Origin: Chitinophagaceae bacterium
GTDB lineage: Bacteria; Bacteroidota; Bacteroidia; Chitinophagales; Chitinophagaceae
DNA length: 64,000 nucleotides
Direction of reading: 5' to 3'
Assembly (NCBI GenBank): GCA_017307755.1
Contig: JAFKGQ010000007.1
Coordinates: forward strand, 248,001-312,000
Part shown: one piece after another, positions 1 to 8,820 of the stretch
Numbering within the stretch: position 1 is the stretch's first letter
Layout: each line of letters begins with the position of its first letter
Program-made: the position numbers and the translations under genes
Notes under the pieces: generated by a model
What the model saw: the letters and a program-made list of their open reading frames with translations, nothing else
What the model was told of the DNA's origin: nothing
Database searches by the model: none

Positions 1-484
1 CTGTGGTAGCCGTCGTATCCAGACCATAGAGATCGAAATTCGCACCCGCCAGGGTTAGGGTATCGCCGATGGACGTGTATTCATTCAGGATGCCCGTCAA
101 CTGAAGGTTGGGGATCACCGTAGTGAACTGGAAGGTAGCCTTGCCGCCTTTTGTGGTCACCGTCACCGTATTGGTAACGTTTTGGGGTATAGCTCTGGGT
201 ATCTGGACAGTCACGGAAGTGTCGGAGGCATACATGGTCTTATACGGCACTTCCTGGTCGTTGAATGATACGGATTGGGTAGAAGCCAGATGAGTACCGT
301 AAATGATCACCCATTGGGTGAAGCTCCCCGAAGTGATGGAAGTGCTATCCAATGGCTGTGCGATCCGTGTGATCGTGGGAATGCCGAAACTAAGTGCCGA
401 GTCCTTTTTACAGGAAGTACCCAGCATGCCGGTCAGCAAAATGCCGGCTATGGAAAAAAGTAAGATATTTTTTGTCGTTTGCAT
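1..484 (-). CDS. IPT/TIG-domain surface glycan-binding lipoprotein, partial
   Basis: Only the first 161 codons are present; the gene runs off the left edge. The start at 484 gives a short hydrophobic signal ending in a lipobox (LGTSC, Cys25), so the protein is probably a lipoprotein, surface-exposed in this phylum. Residues about 32-115 have the beta-sandwich pattern of an IPT/TIG domain (SFTQWVIIYGTHLAS, then a second strand set ending in FQFTT), and a second such domain seems to start near residue 118 (GDTLTLAGANFD). It lies 28 nt downstream of the SusD gene in the same direction. That is the usual place for an SGBP-B or SusE-type protein that binds the glycan before SusCD import. The ligand cannot be told because the C-terminal binding domain is missing. 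Confidence 0.75.
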   Translation of the reverse strand, partial: MQTTKNILLFSIAGILLTGMLGTSCKKDSALSFGIPTITRIAQPLDSTSITSGSFTQWVIIYGTHLASTQSVSFNDQEVPYKTMYASDTSVTVQIPRAIPQNVTNTVTVTTKGGKATFQFTTVIPNLQLTGILNEYTSIGDTLTLAGANFDLYGLDTTATT

Positions 485-512
485 AAATGTCTTTTTTTAA
501 GGAAAGGATACA

Positions 513-2141
513 TCACCATCCCGGGTTATTTCCCCCTAATTTCGAATTCGTGTTGACCTCATCGGTGGAAATGGGGAACAGCATGTTCCTGCTGGCCCTG
601 ACCTTGCTAAGCCGGTCGTTGCCCTGAATGACGACGCCGAGTTTGTTCATCACCTGCAAGTACACTCCCCAGCGGAGAAGATCATATCTCCGCTGCGCCT
701 CGAACACCAGCTCACGACCCCTTTCCGCAAAAATGAAAGAACGAAGGTCCTGCTGGGATAAGCCCACGGGTGTGGGGCTGGCATGACTGCGAAGCCGTAT
801 GGAGTCCACGTACCGGTAGGCTTCCGCCGTAGGACCATTGACCTCATTCTCCGCCTCGGCATAGATCAGCATCACCTCCGCATAGCGCAGCATGGGGAAA
901 AAGGCGTCGGAATTCGAAGTACCAGGATTGGAGACATAGCTGAACTTATTGGAATAGGCCCTGTTATAGTAGGTGCCGTTCCATGAATACTTATTGCCCG
1001 CCGCATCCGTCTTATACAAGGCCGTGTCCTCTTCGGGATAGAGTACAAAGTTCGGATAAAGAGGATTCCTATAGTCCACGATGTATTGATGTGCTACCCC
1101 GTGCAGGATACGTTCATCGTCATGCTCGTACTCTTTATAGTGGTTGTTCGTCATCCATACAGCAGCGACGCCGCTCCTGTCGGGCTGGGCGGAGTTGAAA
1201 TAATAATACAGGTTGGTCTGCAGGTTGTCATTGCCGGCCTGGGACTGTATCTCCCACATATGCTCCTTTTGGTTACGGCTGGCGATCTGCCAGATATCCA
1301 TAAAGTTGGGGAACAGCGTATATTCCCCGCTTTTTAATACTTCAAGGGATTTCATCCTTGCGGAATCGAAATAGGCTCTGCTGTCCAGGTTCTCATAGCC
1401 AGCTACTACATCCTTGGCGTATGTGTAATTTCCATTATCCTGCCCCCCTTGCACCGTCAGGGAAGCGCCTTTCAGCGCACCAGAGGCCATCGTAAGATAG
1501 GTTTTGGCGAGAAAGGCTGAAGCCACACCTCTTGTCACACGGCCCTTTTCACCCGAGCGGGTATCGCTGGCCGGGAACAGCAGTTTCTCCGCTGTCTTGA
1601 AATCATTGATCACCACATTGAAGACTTCTGCCACGGATGACTTGGGCATATCGGGCGCATCCCCGGAACTCACTGTACGTAAATGCACCGGCACGGCCCC
1701 ATAGACCCTGACAAGGTCTAAATAGGCCCAGCCTCTTAAAAAGGTTACCTCTCCGATGAGCCTGTTCCTGATGTCCGCGTTCATATTGACCTTACCGATG
1801 TTCTCCAGCACGCTGTTGGCGCGGCTGATGATCAGATAATGGTCACCCCATATATTGTTGATCCCCCAGAAGGCCGAGGGGTTGCCCGCCCCGATATTGC
1901 CGAGAAACCAGTCCGCACCCATGGCATGGTCGCAGTCCAGGTCCGTAAGCCAATACGGTTGTTTGATCATACCCCATCCCCAAAAAGTATTGTAAACCCC
2001 GCTGACAGCAGCCATGGCGTCCGCCTCGTTCTGATAAAAATTGGCCACCGACAGAAAGCTATAGGGCTTTTCCGTCAGCGCCTTGTTGCAGGCTGTATTC
2101 AGCACCACGACCACGCCTATAAATAAAAATATCTTTCGCAT
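513..2141 (-). CDS. SusD/RagB family nutrient-binding outer-membrane lipoprotein
   Basis: This is a 542-residue SusD-like protein that forms the extracellular lid of the SusC transporter and binds the glycan. The start at 2141 is chosen because it gives a lipoprotein signal (MRKIFLFIGVVVVLNTAC, Cys18); an in-frame start 48 nt upstream would place charged residues before it and overlap the SusC stop. The N-terminal part has the TPR-like helices of the family (FLRGWAYLDLVRVYGAVPVH). The C-terminal part has the SusD signature (LRYAEVMLIYAEAENEV, then FIFAERGRELVFEAQRRYDLLRWG). It follows SusC by 25 nt and precedes the IPT/TIG lipoprotein by 28 nt, so the three are one operon. Confidence 0.95.
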   Translation of the reverse strand: MRKIFLFIGVVVVLNTACNKALTEKPYSFLSVANFYQNEADAMAAVSGVYNTFWGWGMIKQPYWLTDLDCDHAMGADWFLGNIGAGNPSAFWGINNIWGDHYLIISRANSVLENIGKVNMNADIRNRLIGEVTFLRGWAYLDLVRVYGAVPVHLRTVSSGDAPDMPKSSVAEVFNVVINDFKTAEKLLFPASDTRSGEKGRVTRGVASAFLAKTYLTMASGALKGASLTVQGGQDNGNYTYAKDVVAGYENLDSRAYFDSARMKSLEVLKSGEYTLFPNFMDIWQIASRNQKEHMWEIQSQAGNDNLQTNLYYYFNSAQPDRSGVAAVWMTNNHYKEYEHDDERILHGVAHQYIVDYRNPLYPNFVLYPEEDTALYKTDAAGNKYSWNGTYYNRAYSNKFSYVSNPGTSNSDAFFPMLRYAEVMLIYAEAENEVNGPTAEAYRYVDSIRLRSHASPTPVGLSQQDLRSFIFAERGRELVFEAQRRYDLLRWGVYLQVMNKLGVVIQGNDRLSKVRASRNMLFPISTDEVNTNSKLGGNNPGW

Positions 2142-2166
2142 ATATATGAATTGAAATAATTTGACC

Positions 2167-5100
2167 TTAAAAAATACACTGCACCCCAAAATTGTAAACC
2201 CTTGAGCTGGGATAACCGCCCATATCTACACCTCTCCGGGAAGGATCATCCCCATAGCCGTTGATGTCCGGGTCAAAGCCGGTGTATTTGGTGATGGTCA
2301 CCAGGTTATTGGCCGTGGCGAATACCCGCAGGGTCTGTATCCCTTTCGACCGCAGATTGACATTATATCCAAGGGTCAGGTTCCTCAGACGGATATAGCT
2401 GCCGTTCTCGATAAAGCGGCGGGAGAACTTAAAACCGCGCCAATATTGCTGTTCGGCCTTCGGGCTTTTTGCATGCTCCCAATTCTGGAAGGTCCATCGC
2501 TCGTCCCACATCTTTTGCGTGACGTTATTGAAACCGCCGATATTTGAAAGATAATAGGTGTTCATGTTGATGATGTCATTCCCATACACACCCTGGATAA
2601 GGAAGTTCAGATCAAAATTTTTATAGGTAAAGCTGTTGGTGACGCCATAAGTAAATTTCGGGTTCACATCCCCGATGAAGGTCTGGTCCTTTGCCGTGAT
2701 AGCACCGTTGTGGTCCAGGTCCTTATACCTGATCTCACCCACCGTCCGGGCGATGATGGCATCCGGCTGGTTGGCCATGACAGGATCGCTCCGCACCTCC
2801 GCCTCGTTCTTGTAGATGTCCTGCTCGACATAGCCGTACAGGGCGCCGATGGGATGTCCTACCTGCTGGACAAATGGCTGATCCCCATTCGTATTGATAC
2901 GGGTAGCAAACTGTTGTGTCACGCCCCCGCCCAGGCTAAGCAGCTTATTCCTGTTTATCGTAAAATTGCCCGACAAATTCCAGGTAAAGTCATGGTTGGT
3001 AATGGGGATGGCGGATATCGACAGCTCCAATCCTTTGTTCTCCACCTCGCCCCTGTTGACGTACTGCGTTCCGAAGCCCGTGGTAGGGGGAATGGTGATA
3101 TTCTGCAGAAGGTCGTGGGTCTTTTTGTAATAGAGATCCAATGTCAGGGTTACCCTGTTCTTCCAGATCCCCAGGTCCAACCCGATATCATACTGGTCTG
3201 TAGTCTCCCATTTCAGATTCACATTACCGGGGCCCGCATAATAATCATCCGCATAGCCATTGGAGACGGTACCGTTAAAGGTATAGGGATACGGTATCAG
3301 CTTTGACATCGTGAGATACGGAGAAATACCCTGGTTGCCCGTCCGGCCATAGCCGACACGAATCTTCGCATCGTTGACGGCCCCCAATCTATCCTGTAAG
3401 AAAGGCTCATTGGACAGCTTCCAGGCAAAGGCGCCCGAAGGAAATTGCGACCAGCGAAGTTTAGGTCTGAACTTACTGGTCCCGTCATCCCTGTAAGAGA
3501 GGGTCAGCAAATAACGGTCCTTCCAATTCTCTGTGACACGGACGATAAAGGAGGCCAGATTAGATTTGCCTTTATTGTTGATGAGGGCATAGGTATTCTG
3601 GGCACCTCCGGACAGATTGTTGTCCTGGAGCTGGTCGTTCACAAAATTGCTGGCCTTCTGGTTTTTTGTGGTGTACTGATTGTCTTCGTAAGTGCTACCC
3701 GCCATAAAGGTCAGCGAATGGTCCCCGATGGTCTTTGCATAGTTCAAAATGGTTTCCGAAGTAATGGAGTTGTACCAGCCCTGGGATTGATAGGCCAGGC
3801 CATTCGTCAACAACCCTTCGTTGACAGACCGGGGATAATATTGCTCCCGCTGGTTGTTGTAATAGCTGATACCCACATTCTGCCGGAGAGTAAGCCCCTT
3901 GGCCAGCGTAGCCTCCAGGTAGTTGGACGAGAAGATTTGCGACACAAGGACCTGGTTCTTTACCGCATGCACATATACGTAGGGGTTGGATATCTGCGTG
4001 GCGGCCGTGAAATTGTTAGTACCGCTGTCATACAAGGGCGCCGTCGGGGCAAATGCCAGGGCGGCTTTCACCACACCCACTCCCCCGCTGAGGTCCTCAT
4101 TATTGGTCTTCACCATCTGGTTGGTGGACTTGCTAAAATTGGTATTCGATCCGAATACCAGCCATTTTTTGATATTCCGGGTGATATTGGCCCGGACGTT
4201 GAATTGCTCGAAACGGGAATTTTGTATCACACCCGTCTGTTTGATATAGCCGCCCGAAACCAGGTAGCTGCCGCCTTCATTGGCCCCAGAGAAGTTGAGG
4301 GAATAGTTGTTTGTTATCCCCGTCTGAAAGATCTGGTGCTGCCAGTCATGGCTCTGCCCGATGAAATCCTTCGGTCCTTTGAAATAGACAAGGGAATCGG
4401 GATTGGTAGGCGATTTTTGCCATTCCCCGGGATACGGCAGGTTGCGGGGTGTAGCCGCGGGCTCGAAGAAATTGGCATTGCTGTATGCCTCGTTTTGCAT
4501 GGTGGCATAACCGTAAGCGTCCAGCATCTTTATAGTCCGCAGTACTTTGGAGACGCCCAGGTTGGCATTGAGCTCCACCTTGTCCTCTCCTTTCCTTCCT
4601 TTTTTTGTCGTGATGATCACCACCCCGTTGGCGCCCCTGGACCCATAGAGGGCCGTAGCCGAAGCATCCTTTAGAATACTGATGGATTCTACATCGTTCG
4701 GGTTGATAAAGGAAAGGGCATTTACAGAAGCCAGTTCGCCTCCGGATACGGAAGAAGGCGTTGCATCGCTGTTGCCGACCACATACGGTATGCCATCCAC
4801 GACAAACAGCGGCTGGGTGCTAAGGAACGAGTTCGATCCCCGGATGGTGATATTCAGTCCGGCGCCCGGCGCCCCATCGCTCTGGCTGATGGCGGCTCCC
4901 GCTATCTTGCCCTGCATGCCGGAAACAACATTCGTAGGATTGCCTTTCAGCAGATCGTCCCCTTTTAGGACACTCACCGAACCGGTGAGGTCTTTCTTTT
5001 TTACAGTGCCATAGGCCACGACCACCACATCCCCCAGGTTGGCTGTGGCGGGATGAAGCACAGCCTGCACATCCCCGCCGGAAGGAATGCCAAGTTCCAG

Positions 5101-5349
5101 CGGCTGCATACCGACATAGCTTATCTGCAAGGTTTTTGCCCCTAAAGGAGCTGAAAATGTAAAACGGCCGTCCCCATCGGTGGTGGTGGATATCTTTGAG
5201 CCTTTGACGGTTACGGTTGCCGCCGCAAGGGCATTCCCCTTTTCGTCCCTGACAGTGCCCGTGACAGTCCTGGTCTGGGCAAGGGCCTGTGGGATCATCG
5301 CTGTGGCCAGCAATAGGGAGACGGTGAGGTTCAGGATCAATTTTCGCAT
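2167..5349 (-). CDS. SusC/RagA family TonB-linked outer-membrane transporter
   Basis: This 1060-residue TonB-dependent transporter imports oligosaccharides with its SusD partner. From the start at 5349 there is a signal peptide ending near ALAQ. A carboxypeptidase-D-regulatory-like domain follows at about 26-110 (TGTVRDEKGNALAAATVTVKG), then the SusC junction motif VVVAYGTVKKKDLTGSVS and the plug (VSGMQGKIAGAAI, FVVDGIPY, SILKDASATALYGSRGANG). The remaining roughly 800 residues are the beta barrel and end in an aromatic residue (FGVQCIF). There is no N-terminal STN domain, so FecR-type signalling is unlikely. It is the first gene of the minus-strand operon and is divergent from bestrophin across 123 bp. 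Confidence 0.96.
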   Translation of the reverse strand: MRKLILNLTVSLLLATAMIPQALAQTRTVTGTVRDEKGNALAAATVTVKGSKISTTTDGDGRFTFSAPLGAKTLQISYVGMQPLELGIPSGGDVQAVLHPATANLGDVVVVAYGTVKKKDLTGSVSVLKGDDLLKGNPTNVVSGMQGKIAGAAISQSDGAPGAGLNITIRGSNSFLSTQPLFVVDGIPYVVGNSDATPSSVSGGELASVNALSFINPNDVESISILKDASATALYGSRGANGVVIITTKKGRKGEDKVELNANLGVSKVLRTIKMLDAYGYATMQNEAYSNANFFEPAATPRNLPYPGEWQKSPTNPDSLVYFKGPKDFIGQSHDWQHQIFQTGITNNYSLNFSGANEGGSYLVSGGYIKQTGVIQNSRFEQFNVRANITRNIKKWLVFGSNTNFSKSTNQMVKTNNEDLSGGVGVVKAALAFAPTAPLYDSGTNNFTAATQISNPYVYVHAVKNQVLVSQIFSSNYLEATLAKGLTLRQNVGISYYNNQREQYYPRSVNEGLLTNGLAYQSQGWYNSITSETILNYAKTIGDHSLTFMAGSTYEDNQYTTKNQKASNFVNDQLQDNNLSGGAQNTYALINNKGKSNLASFIVRVTENWKDRYLLTLSYRDDGTSKFRPKLRWSQFPSGAFAWKLSNEPFLQDRLGAVNDAKIRVGYGRTGNQGISPYLTMSKLIPYPYTFNGTVSNGYADDYYAGPGNVNLKWETTDQYDIGLDLGIWKNRVTLTLDLYYKKTHDLLQNITIPPTTGFGTQYVNRGEVENKGLELSISAIPITNHDFTWNLSGNFTINRNKLLSLGGGVTQQFATRINTNGDQPFVQQVGHPIGALYGYVEQDIYKNEAEVRSDPVMANQPDAIIARTVGEIRYKDLDHNGAITAKDQTFIGDVNPKFTYGVTNSFTYKNFDLNFLIQGVYGNDIINMNTYYLSNIGGFNNVTQKMWDERWTFQNWEHAKSPKAEQQYWRGFKFSRRFIENGSYIRLRNLTLGYNVNLRSKGIQTLRVFATANNLVTITKYTGFDPDINGYGDDPSRRGVDMGGYPSSRVYNFGVQCIF

Positions 5350-5367
5350 TGTCAAGCAATTTTGGAT

Positions 5368-5375
5368 CAAACATA
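5368..5375 (-). promoter_or_regulatory. Possible -7 element for the SusC operon
   Basis: On the minus strand the octamer TATGTTTG fits the Bacteroidota TAnnTTTG element. It lies only about 19 nt from the SusC start codon, and no TTTG lies at the usual upstream distance (the nearest is about 16 nt away). The call is therefore weak. Confidence 0.3.
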
Positions 5376-5423
5376 GATCGTTTACAAACAGCAAATTGAT
5401 GCTTTTTTATCCACCAATTGACC

Positions 5424-5457
5424 TTTGTTCACCCATGCCCTGATCCCCTTATATTTG
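5424..5457 (+). promoter_or_regulatory. Promoter of the bestrophin gene
   Basis: TTTG at 5424-5427 and TATATTTG at 5450-5457 match the Bacteroidota sigma-ABfr pattern (TTTG, about 20 nt, TAnnTTTG) with a 22-nt spacer. Transcription would start near 5464, leaving a leader of about 10 nt before the ATG at 5473. Confidence 0.5.
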
Positions 5458-5472
5458 CTTGAAAATTGGCGC

Positions 5473-6351
5473 ATGGTCAGCTACGATCCCAAAAAATGGT
5501 TTGTCTTTGTATTCCGCTTCCACGAAGCGGACACTTTCCGCAAGCTGCTCTGGCTGATAGCGGCCATCTGTGCCTACGCCTGGCTGGTAGCTTATCTCGA
5601 ATCCAGCGTATTCAAGCTGGCGGAAACCAGCCACCTGCGGAATATTTCCATCCTGCACAATCTGCTGGGTTTCGTCATTTCAATCCTGTTGGTATTCCGT
5701 ACCAATACCGCCTATGACCGCTGGTGGGAAGGCCGTAAGCTCTGGGGCGCCCTGGTGAATAACAGCCGCAACCTGGCCATTAAACTGTCGGCCATATTGC
5801 CCGAGGGCGATGTAGAGAACCGGGAGTTCTTCCGGGACATTATCCCCGCCTATGCGGCCGCCCTGAGAGATCATTTACGCAACGACACCATCCGCCTGGA
5901 ACTATTCGACAATAACCCCGAACTGGCACTTGAGATAGATCATCAAAAACATGTGCCCAACCAGCTGGCAGGCATCATGCTTGCAAAAATTATGGAGCTG
6001 TATCGGGCCGGCATCATCAGCGGCGATCAGTTGATCGTCCTCAACGCGGAGCTCCAATCCTTCACGGATATCTGCGGCGCCTGCGAAAGGATCAAGAATA
6101 CCCCCATCCCCTTTTCGTATACCGTCTTTATCAAGAAATTTATCTTCTTCTATGTCGTTACCCTTCCTCTGGGATATGTCTTCAGCATGGGATACCTGGT
6201 AGTGCCGGTGACGGGCTTTGTTTTCTATGTGGTGGCCAGCCTGGAGCTGATCGCAGAGGAGATAGAAGATCCGTTCGGCAAAGACTCCAACGACCTGCCT
6301 ACGGCAAACATCGCTCATAAGATACAGGTACATATCCACGAGTTGATATGA
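5473..6351 (+). CDS. Bestrophin family ion channel
   Basis: The 292-residue protein resembles bacterial bestrophins, pentameric inner-membrane ion channels. The start at 5473 (MVSYDPKKW) is preferred over an upstream in-frame ATG because bestrophins begin just before this motif. Visible hallmarks are the first membrane hairpin (LWLIAAICAYAWLVAYL), the signature AYDRWWEGRKLWGALVNNSRNLA, a long cytosolic helical region, a second hydrophobic pair (FIFFYVVTLPLGYVF, VVPVTGFVFYVVASLELIAEEIEDPFG) and the conserved acidic EEIEDPFG segment. It is a single gene ending 20 nt before the Crp/Fnr gene. Which ion it carries cannot be read from the sequence. Confidence 0.9.
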   Translation: MVSYDPKKWFVFVFRFHEADTFRKLLWLIAAICAYAWLVAYLESSVFKLAETSHLRNISILHNLLGFVISILLVFRTNTAYDRWWEGRKLWGALVNNSRNLAIKLSAILPEGDVENREFFRDIIPAYAAALRDHLRNDTIRLELFDNNPELALEIDHQKHVPNQLAGIMLAKIMELYRAGIISGDQLIVLNAELQSFTDICGACERIKNTPIPFSYTVFIKKFIFFYVVTLPLGYVFSMGYLVVPVTGFVFYVVASLELIAEEIEDPFGKDSNDLPTANIAHKIQVHIHELI

Positions 6352-6371
6352 TTTATTAATTTTACCCTTCC

Positions 6372-6953
6372 ATGGAGTACGGGCTGCTATTACAAAACAT
6401 CGCCAAACACATACGGCTCAGTGCGGACGAAGAAAAATACTTCCTCTCCGGCTGGCAAAGCAAAAAGCTTCGGCGCAAACAGTTCCTCCTGCAGGAAGGA
6501 GACGTGACAAAAAATGCCGTCTTTGTCGTCAGCGGACTGCTGAGGATGTATTCTATTGACAAGAACGGCTTCGAACATATTCTTCAATTCGCACCTCCCG
6601 GCTGGTGGATCGGCGATATAAAAAGCTTTATCTCCCAACAACCCGGCTCTTTGTATATCGATGCCCTGGAAGACAGCGGGATCCTTCTTATGGAAAAGAC
6701 CTATCTCGACCAGCTATATAAAAAGGTCCCCTCTTTTGAACGCTTTTTCCGTATTCTTGCCGAGAATGCCCTCGGCACCTATCAACAGCGTCTCATCGAC
6801 AACCTAAGCCTCCCCGCGATCGAACGCTACAATAACTTTTGCCGCCTCTACCCCTCTCTTATAGAATGCCTCCCCCAAAAACAAGTGGCGTCCTATATCG
6901 GGGTTACCCCCGAATTCCTCAGTAAGATGCTCAGCGGAAAACAAACATCTTAA
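6372..6953 (+). CDS. Crp/Fnr family transcriptional regulator
   Basis: This 193-residue protein has an N-terminal cyclic-nucleotide-binding-like beta barrel (about 10-120; LLQEGDVTKNAVFVVSGLLRMY). After a dimerisation helix comes a short C-terminal helix-turn-helix (about 150-190; LPQKQVASYIGVTPEFLSKML). The length is normal for the short Bacteroidota members of the family. No FNR-type cysteine cluster is visible, so an iron-sulfur sensor is unlikely; the ligand, if any, is unknown. It lies 83 bp upstream of the pirin operon in the same direction, and repeated CTTAACCTA elements in that gap may be its targets. Confidence 0.9.
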   Translation: MEYGLLLQNIAKHIRLSADEEKYFLSGWQSKKLRRKQFLLQEGDVTKNAVFVVSGLLRMYSIDKNGFEHILQFAPPGWWIGDIKSFISQQPGSLYIDALEDSGILLMEKTYLDQLYKKVPSFERFFRILAENALGTYQQRLIDNLSLPAIERYNNFCRLYPSLIECLPQKQVASYIGVTPEFLSKMLSGKQTS

Positions 6954-6980
6954 CCTATCTTAAGTTTTTCCCTTAACCTA
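6949..6980 (+). promoter_or_regulatory. Direct repeat CTTAACCTA, candidate regulator site
   Basis: CTTAACCTA occurs at 6949-6957 and again at 6972-6980, 23 nt apart. Between them TTAAG at 6960-6964 pairs with CTTAA at 6949-6953 as an inverted repeat. The block starts at the stop codon of the Crp/Fnr gene and lies just upstream of the pirin promoter, which suits an activator site. That this regulator binds here is inference. Confidence 0.4.
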
Positions 6981-6985
6981 CATTA

Positions 6986-7017
6986 TTGGTTCCCCCCCGT
7001 CCATCATAATACCTTTG
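6986..7017 (+). promoter_or_regulatory. Promoter of the pirin operon
   Basis: TTG at 6986-6988 and TACCTTTG at 7010-7017 fit the Bacteroidota consensus with a 21-nt spacer. An AAGGAG ribosome-binding site at about 7022-7027 lies 9 nt before the ATG at 7037. Confidence 0.6.
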
Positions 7018-7036
7018 CGTAAAGGAGTTTATAACC

Positions 7037-7900
7037 ATGAACAAACAAATAGGATCGATCATACCCCGCCCCTCCCGCCCTAATATGGTCGGCGATGGGT
7101 TCCGGGTATTCAACTTCATACCCGGCGGTATAGGACAGCAAAGGATCAGCCCTTTCTTAATGCTGGACTTTGCGGCAGAACACAATTTCAGCCCCTCCGA
7201 AAGGGAAAGGGGCGTCGACGTCCATCCGCATAAAGGTTTCGAGACGGTGACCATCGCTTATAAAGGCAGCGTAGCCCATCATGACAGCGCCGGCAATAGC
7301 GGCGTGATCAACCCGGGCGACGTGCAATGGATGACAGCCGGCGCAGGCATCCTTCACAAGGAATTTCATGAAAAAGAATATTCCAGAAAAGGCGGACCTT
7401 TCGAAATGGTACAGCTATGGGTCAACCTGCCCAAAAAATATAAGTCCGAAGCGCCCCACTACCAGGCTTTAACCGCCGAAGGGATGGGCAAGGTGAAATT
7501 GGCGGACAATGCAGGCCAGGTAAATGTCATTGCCGGGATATTCAACGGTGTAAAAGGTCCGGCACAGACCTATACCCCCGTCAACCTCTTTGATATAAAG
7601 CTGAACAAGGGCGGAGAGGTCAGCTTCTCCGTACCCGAAGATCACAATACAGCCCTCCTGGTCATCGATGGCACCATTGATGTCAATGGACAATCTGCGC
7701 CCCGGCACAGTTTTGTATTGTTTGAGAACCAGGGAGAGGACATCACAATAAGGGGTTGGGAGAACAGCGTGGTATTGTTATTGAGCGGGACGCCGATCGA
7801 CGAACCCATCGTAAGTTACGGCCCCTTCGTAATGAATACACAGGAAGAGATATATCAGGCGATCCGGGATTATCAGCACGGCAAGTTTGGCGTATTGTAA
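7037..7900 (+). CDS. Pirin family protein (bicupin)
   Basis: This is a 287-residue pirin, a non-haem iron double cupin; characterised members act as quercetin dioxygenases or redox-sensitive regulators. The metal ligands known from human pirin are all present here as His63, His65, His107 and Glu109 (VHPHKGFETVT and GILHKEF). The second cupin (about 160-260) is less conserved, as is usual. A ribosome-binding site, AAGGAG, lies 9 nt upstream of the start. It is followed 43 nt later by a second pirin, with a hairpin between. The location after a Crp/Fnr gene and before an OsmC fusion suggests a stress role, but the substrate is unknown. Confidence 0.92.
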   Translation: MNKQIGSIIPRPSRPNMVGDGFRVFNFIPGGIGQQRISPFLMLDFAAEHNFSPSERERGVDVHPHKGFETVTIAYKGSVAHHDSAGNSGVINPGDVQWMTAGAGILHKEFHEKEYSRKGGPFEMVQLWVNLPKKYKSEAPHYQALTAEGMGKVKLADNAGQVNVIAGIFNGVKGPAQTYTPVNLFDIKLNKGGEVSFSVPEDHNTALLVIDGTIDVNGQSAPRHSFVLFENQGEDITIRGWENSVVLLLSGTPIDEPIVSYGPFVMNTQEEIYQAIRDYQHGKFGVL

Positions 7901-7904
7901 ACGG

Positions 7905-7941
7905 TTGGTGGGGCCCTGCCCCACCAATCTAAATTTTTTTT
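7905..7941 (+). terminator. Intrinsic terminator-like hairpin between the two pirin genes
   Basis: A perfect 10-bp stem (TTGGTGGGGC, loop CCT, GCCCCACCAA; 7905-7927) is followed by TCTAAA and a run of eight T. This is a textbook intrinsic terminator shape, placed inside a 43-nt gap and ending 3 nt before the next ATG. It may be an attenuator that lowers expression of the downstream pirin and OsmC genes. Confidence 0.7.
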
Positions 7942-7943
7942 CA

Positions 7944-8798
7944 ATGAAAAAGTCTATCGAACACATTCTGGAAGGACGGGCAAAGGCTATTACGCCGGAA
8001 CAGACGATCTTACAACCCCTGCCCCATAAAGACTTCCGCTTTGCCAATCCATTTATCGTGCTGCACCACCTGGCGCCGGAAACCATTCCCCCGGGGTCGG
8101 CATTCAGGATACACCCCCATCCCCACAGGGGCTTTGCTCCCGTCACTTTTATGCTGCAGGGTGAGGGTTATCATAAGGACAGCGCCGGTCATGAGGGCGT
8201 CATAAAAGCAGGTGACGTACAGTGGATGTTTGCCGGCAAAGGTATTCTGCACAGCGAAGGCCCCACCAAAGAGCTATTGCAAACAGGCGGCGTACAGGAA
8301 CTGGTCCAACTATGGATCAATGTGCCCGCCGCCTATAAATGGGGCGACCCCTTCTATCAGTACACTACCCGGGAGAAACAGCCTCCCGTGCTACAGCAGG
8401 AAGGCGTGGACCTTCGTCTTGCCAGTGGACGTTATGAAGACGTCACCGGTCCCTTAAAAAGCTTTACCCCCATCGTCTCCATCTCCGGCAGCATTCGCCA
8501 GGGTAAAAGAGTTCAATTCTCCGCCACACCGGGTTACTGGACCCTGCTGTACATAATAAAGGGGAGGGCCTGTGTCAACCAGGAAACCATCGCCCCCTAT
8601 CACCTCGTGGTCTTTGAAAAAGAAAATGACGAGATCATCCTCACGGCCGAAGAAGATATCCAGATATTATTCCTTTCCGCCGAGCCTATTTTGGAGCTCG
8701 TAGCCGCCAAAGATAATTTTGTCATGAATACCCAAAAAGAAATAGAACAGGCCATCGAGGATTATAACAGAGGAATTTTCGGAACTTTGTCCTGGTGA
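7944..8798 (+). CDS. Pirin family protein, second paralogue
   Basis: This 284-residue pirin has its start set at 7944 (MKKSIEHILEG); an upstream in-frame start would lie in the hairpin. The iron ligands are conserved as His59, His61, His103 and Glu105 (HPHRGF, GILHSEG). Both pirins end alike (FVMNTQ.EI.QAI.DY..G.FG.L), so they probably arose by tandem duplication and then diverged, since they are clearly different elsewhere. The OsmC fusion gene begins 22 nt downstream. Confidence 0.92.
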   Translation: MKKSIEHILEGRAKAITPEQTILQPLPHKDFRFANPFIVLHHLAPETIPPGSAFRIHPHPHRGFAPVTFMLQGEGYHKDSAGHEGVIKAGDVQWMFAGKGILHSEGPTKELLQTGGVQELVQLWINVPAAYKWGDPFYQYTTREKQPPVLQQEGVDLRLASGRYEDVTGPLKSFTPIVSISGSIRQGKRVQFSATPGYWTLLYIIKGRACVNQETIAPYHLVVFEKENDEIILTAEEDIQILFLSAEPILELVAAKDNFVMNTQKEIEQAIEDYNRGIFGTLSW

Positions 8799-8820
8799 CC
8801 CGGACATTAAATCCATACAC

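Noticed and set aside
3445..4674. Long plus-strand open frame of 409 codons
   Set aside because: It lies antisense within the SusC barrel, has no recognisable domain, and its length follows from the codon pattern of the real gene.
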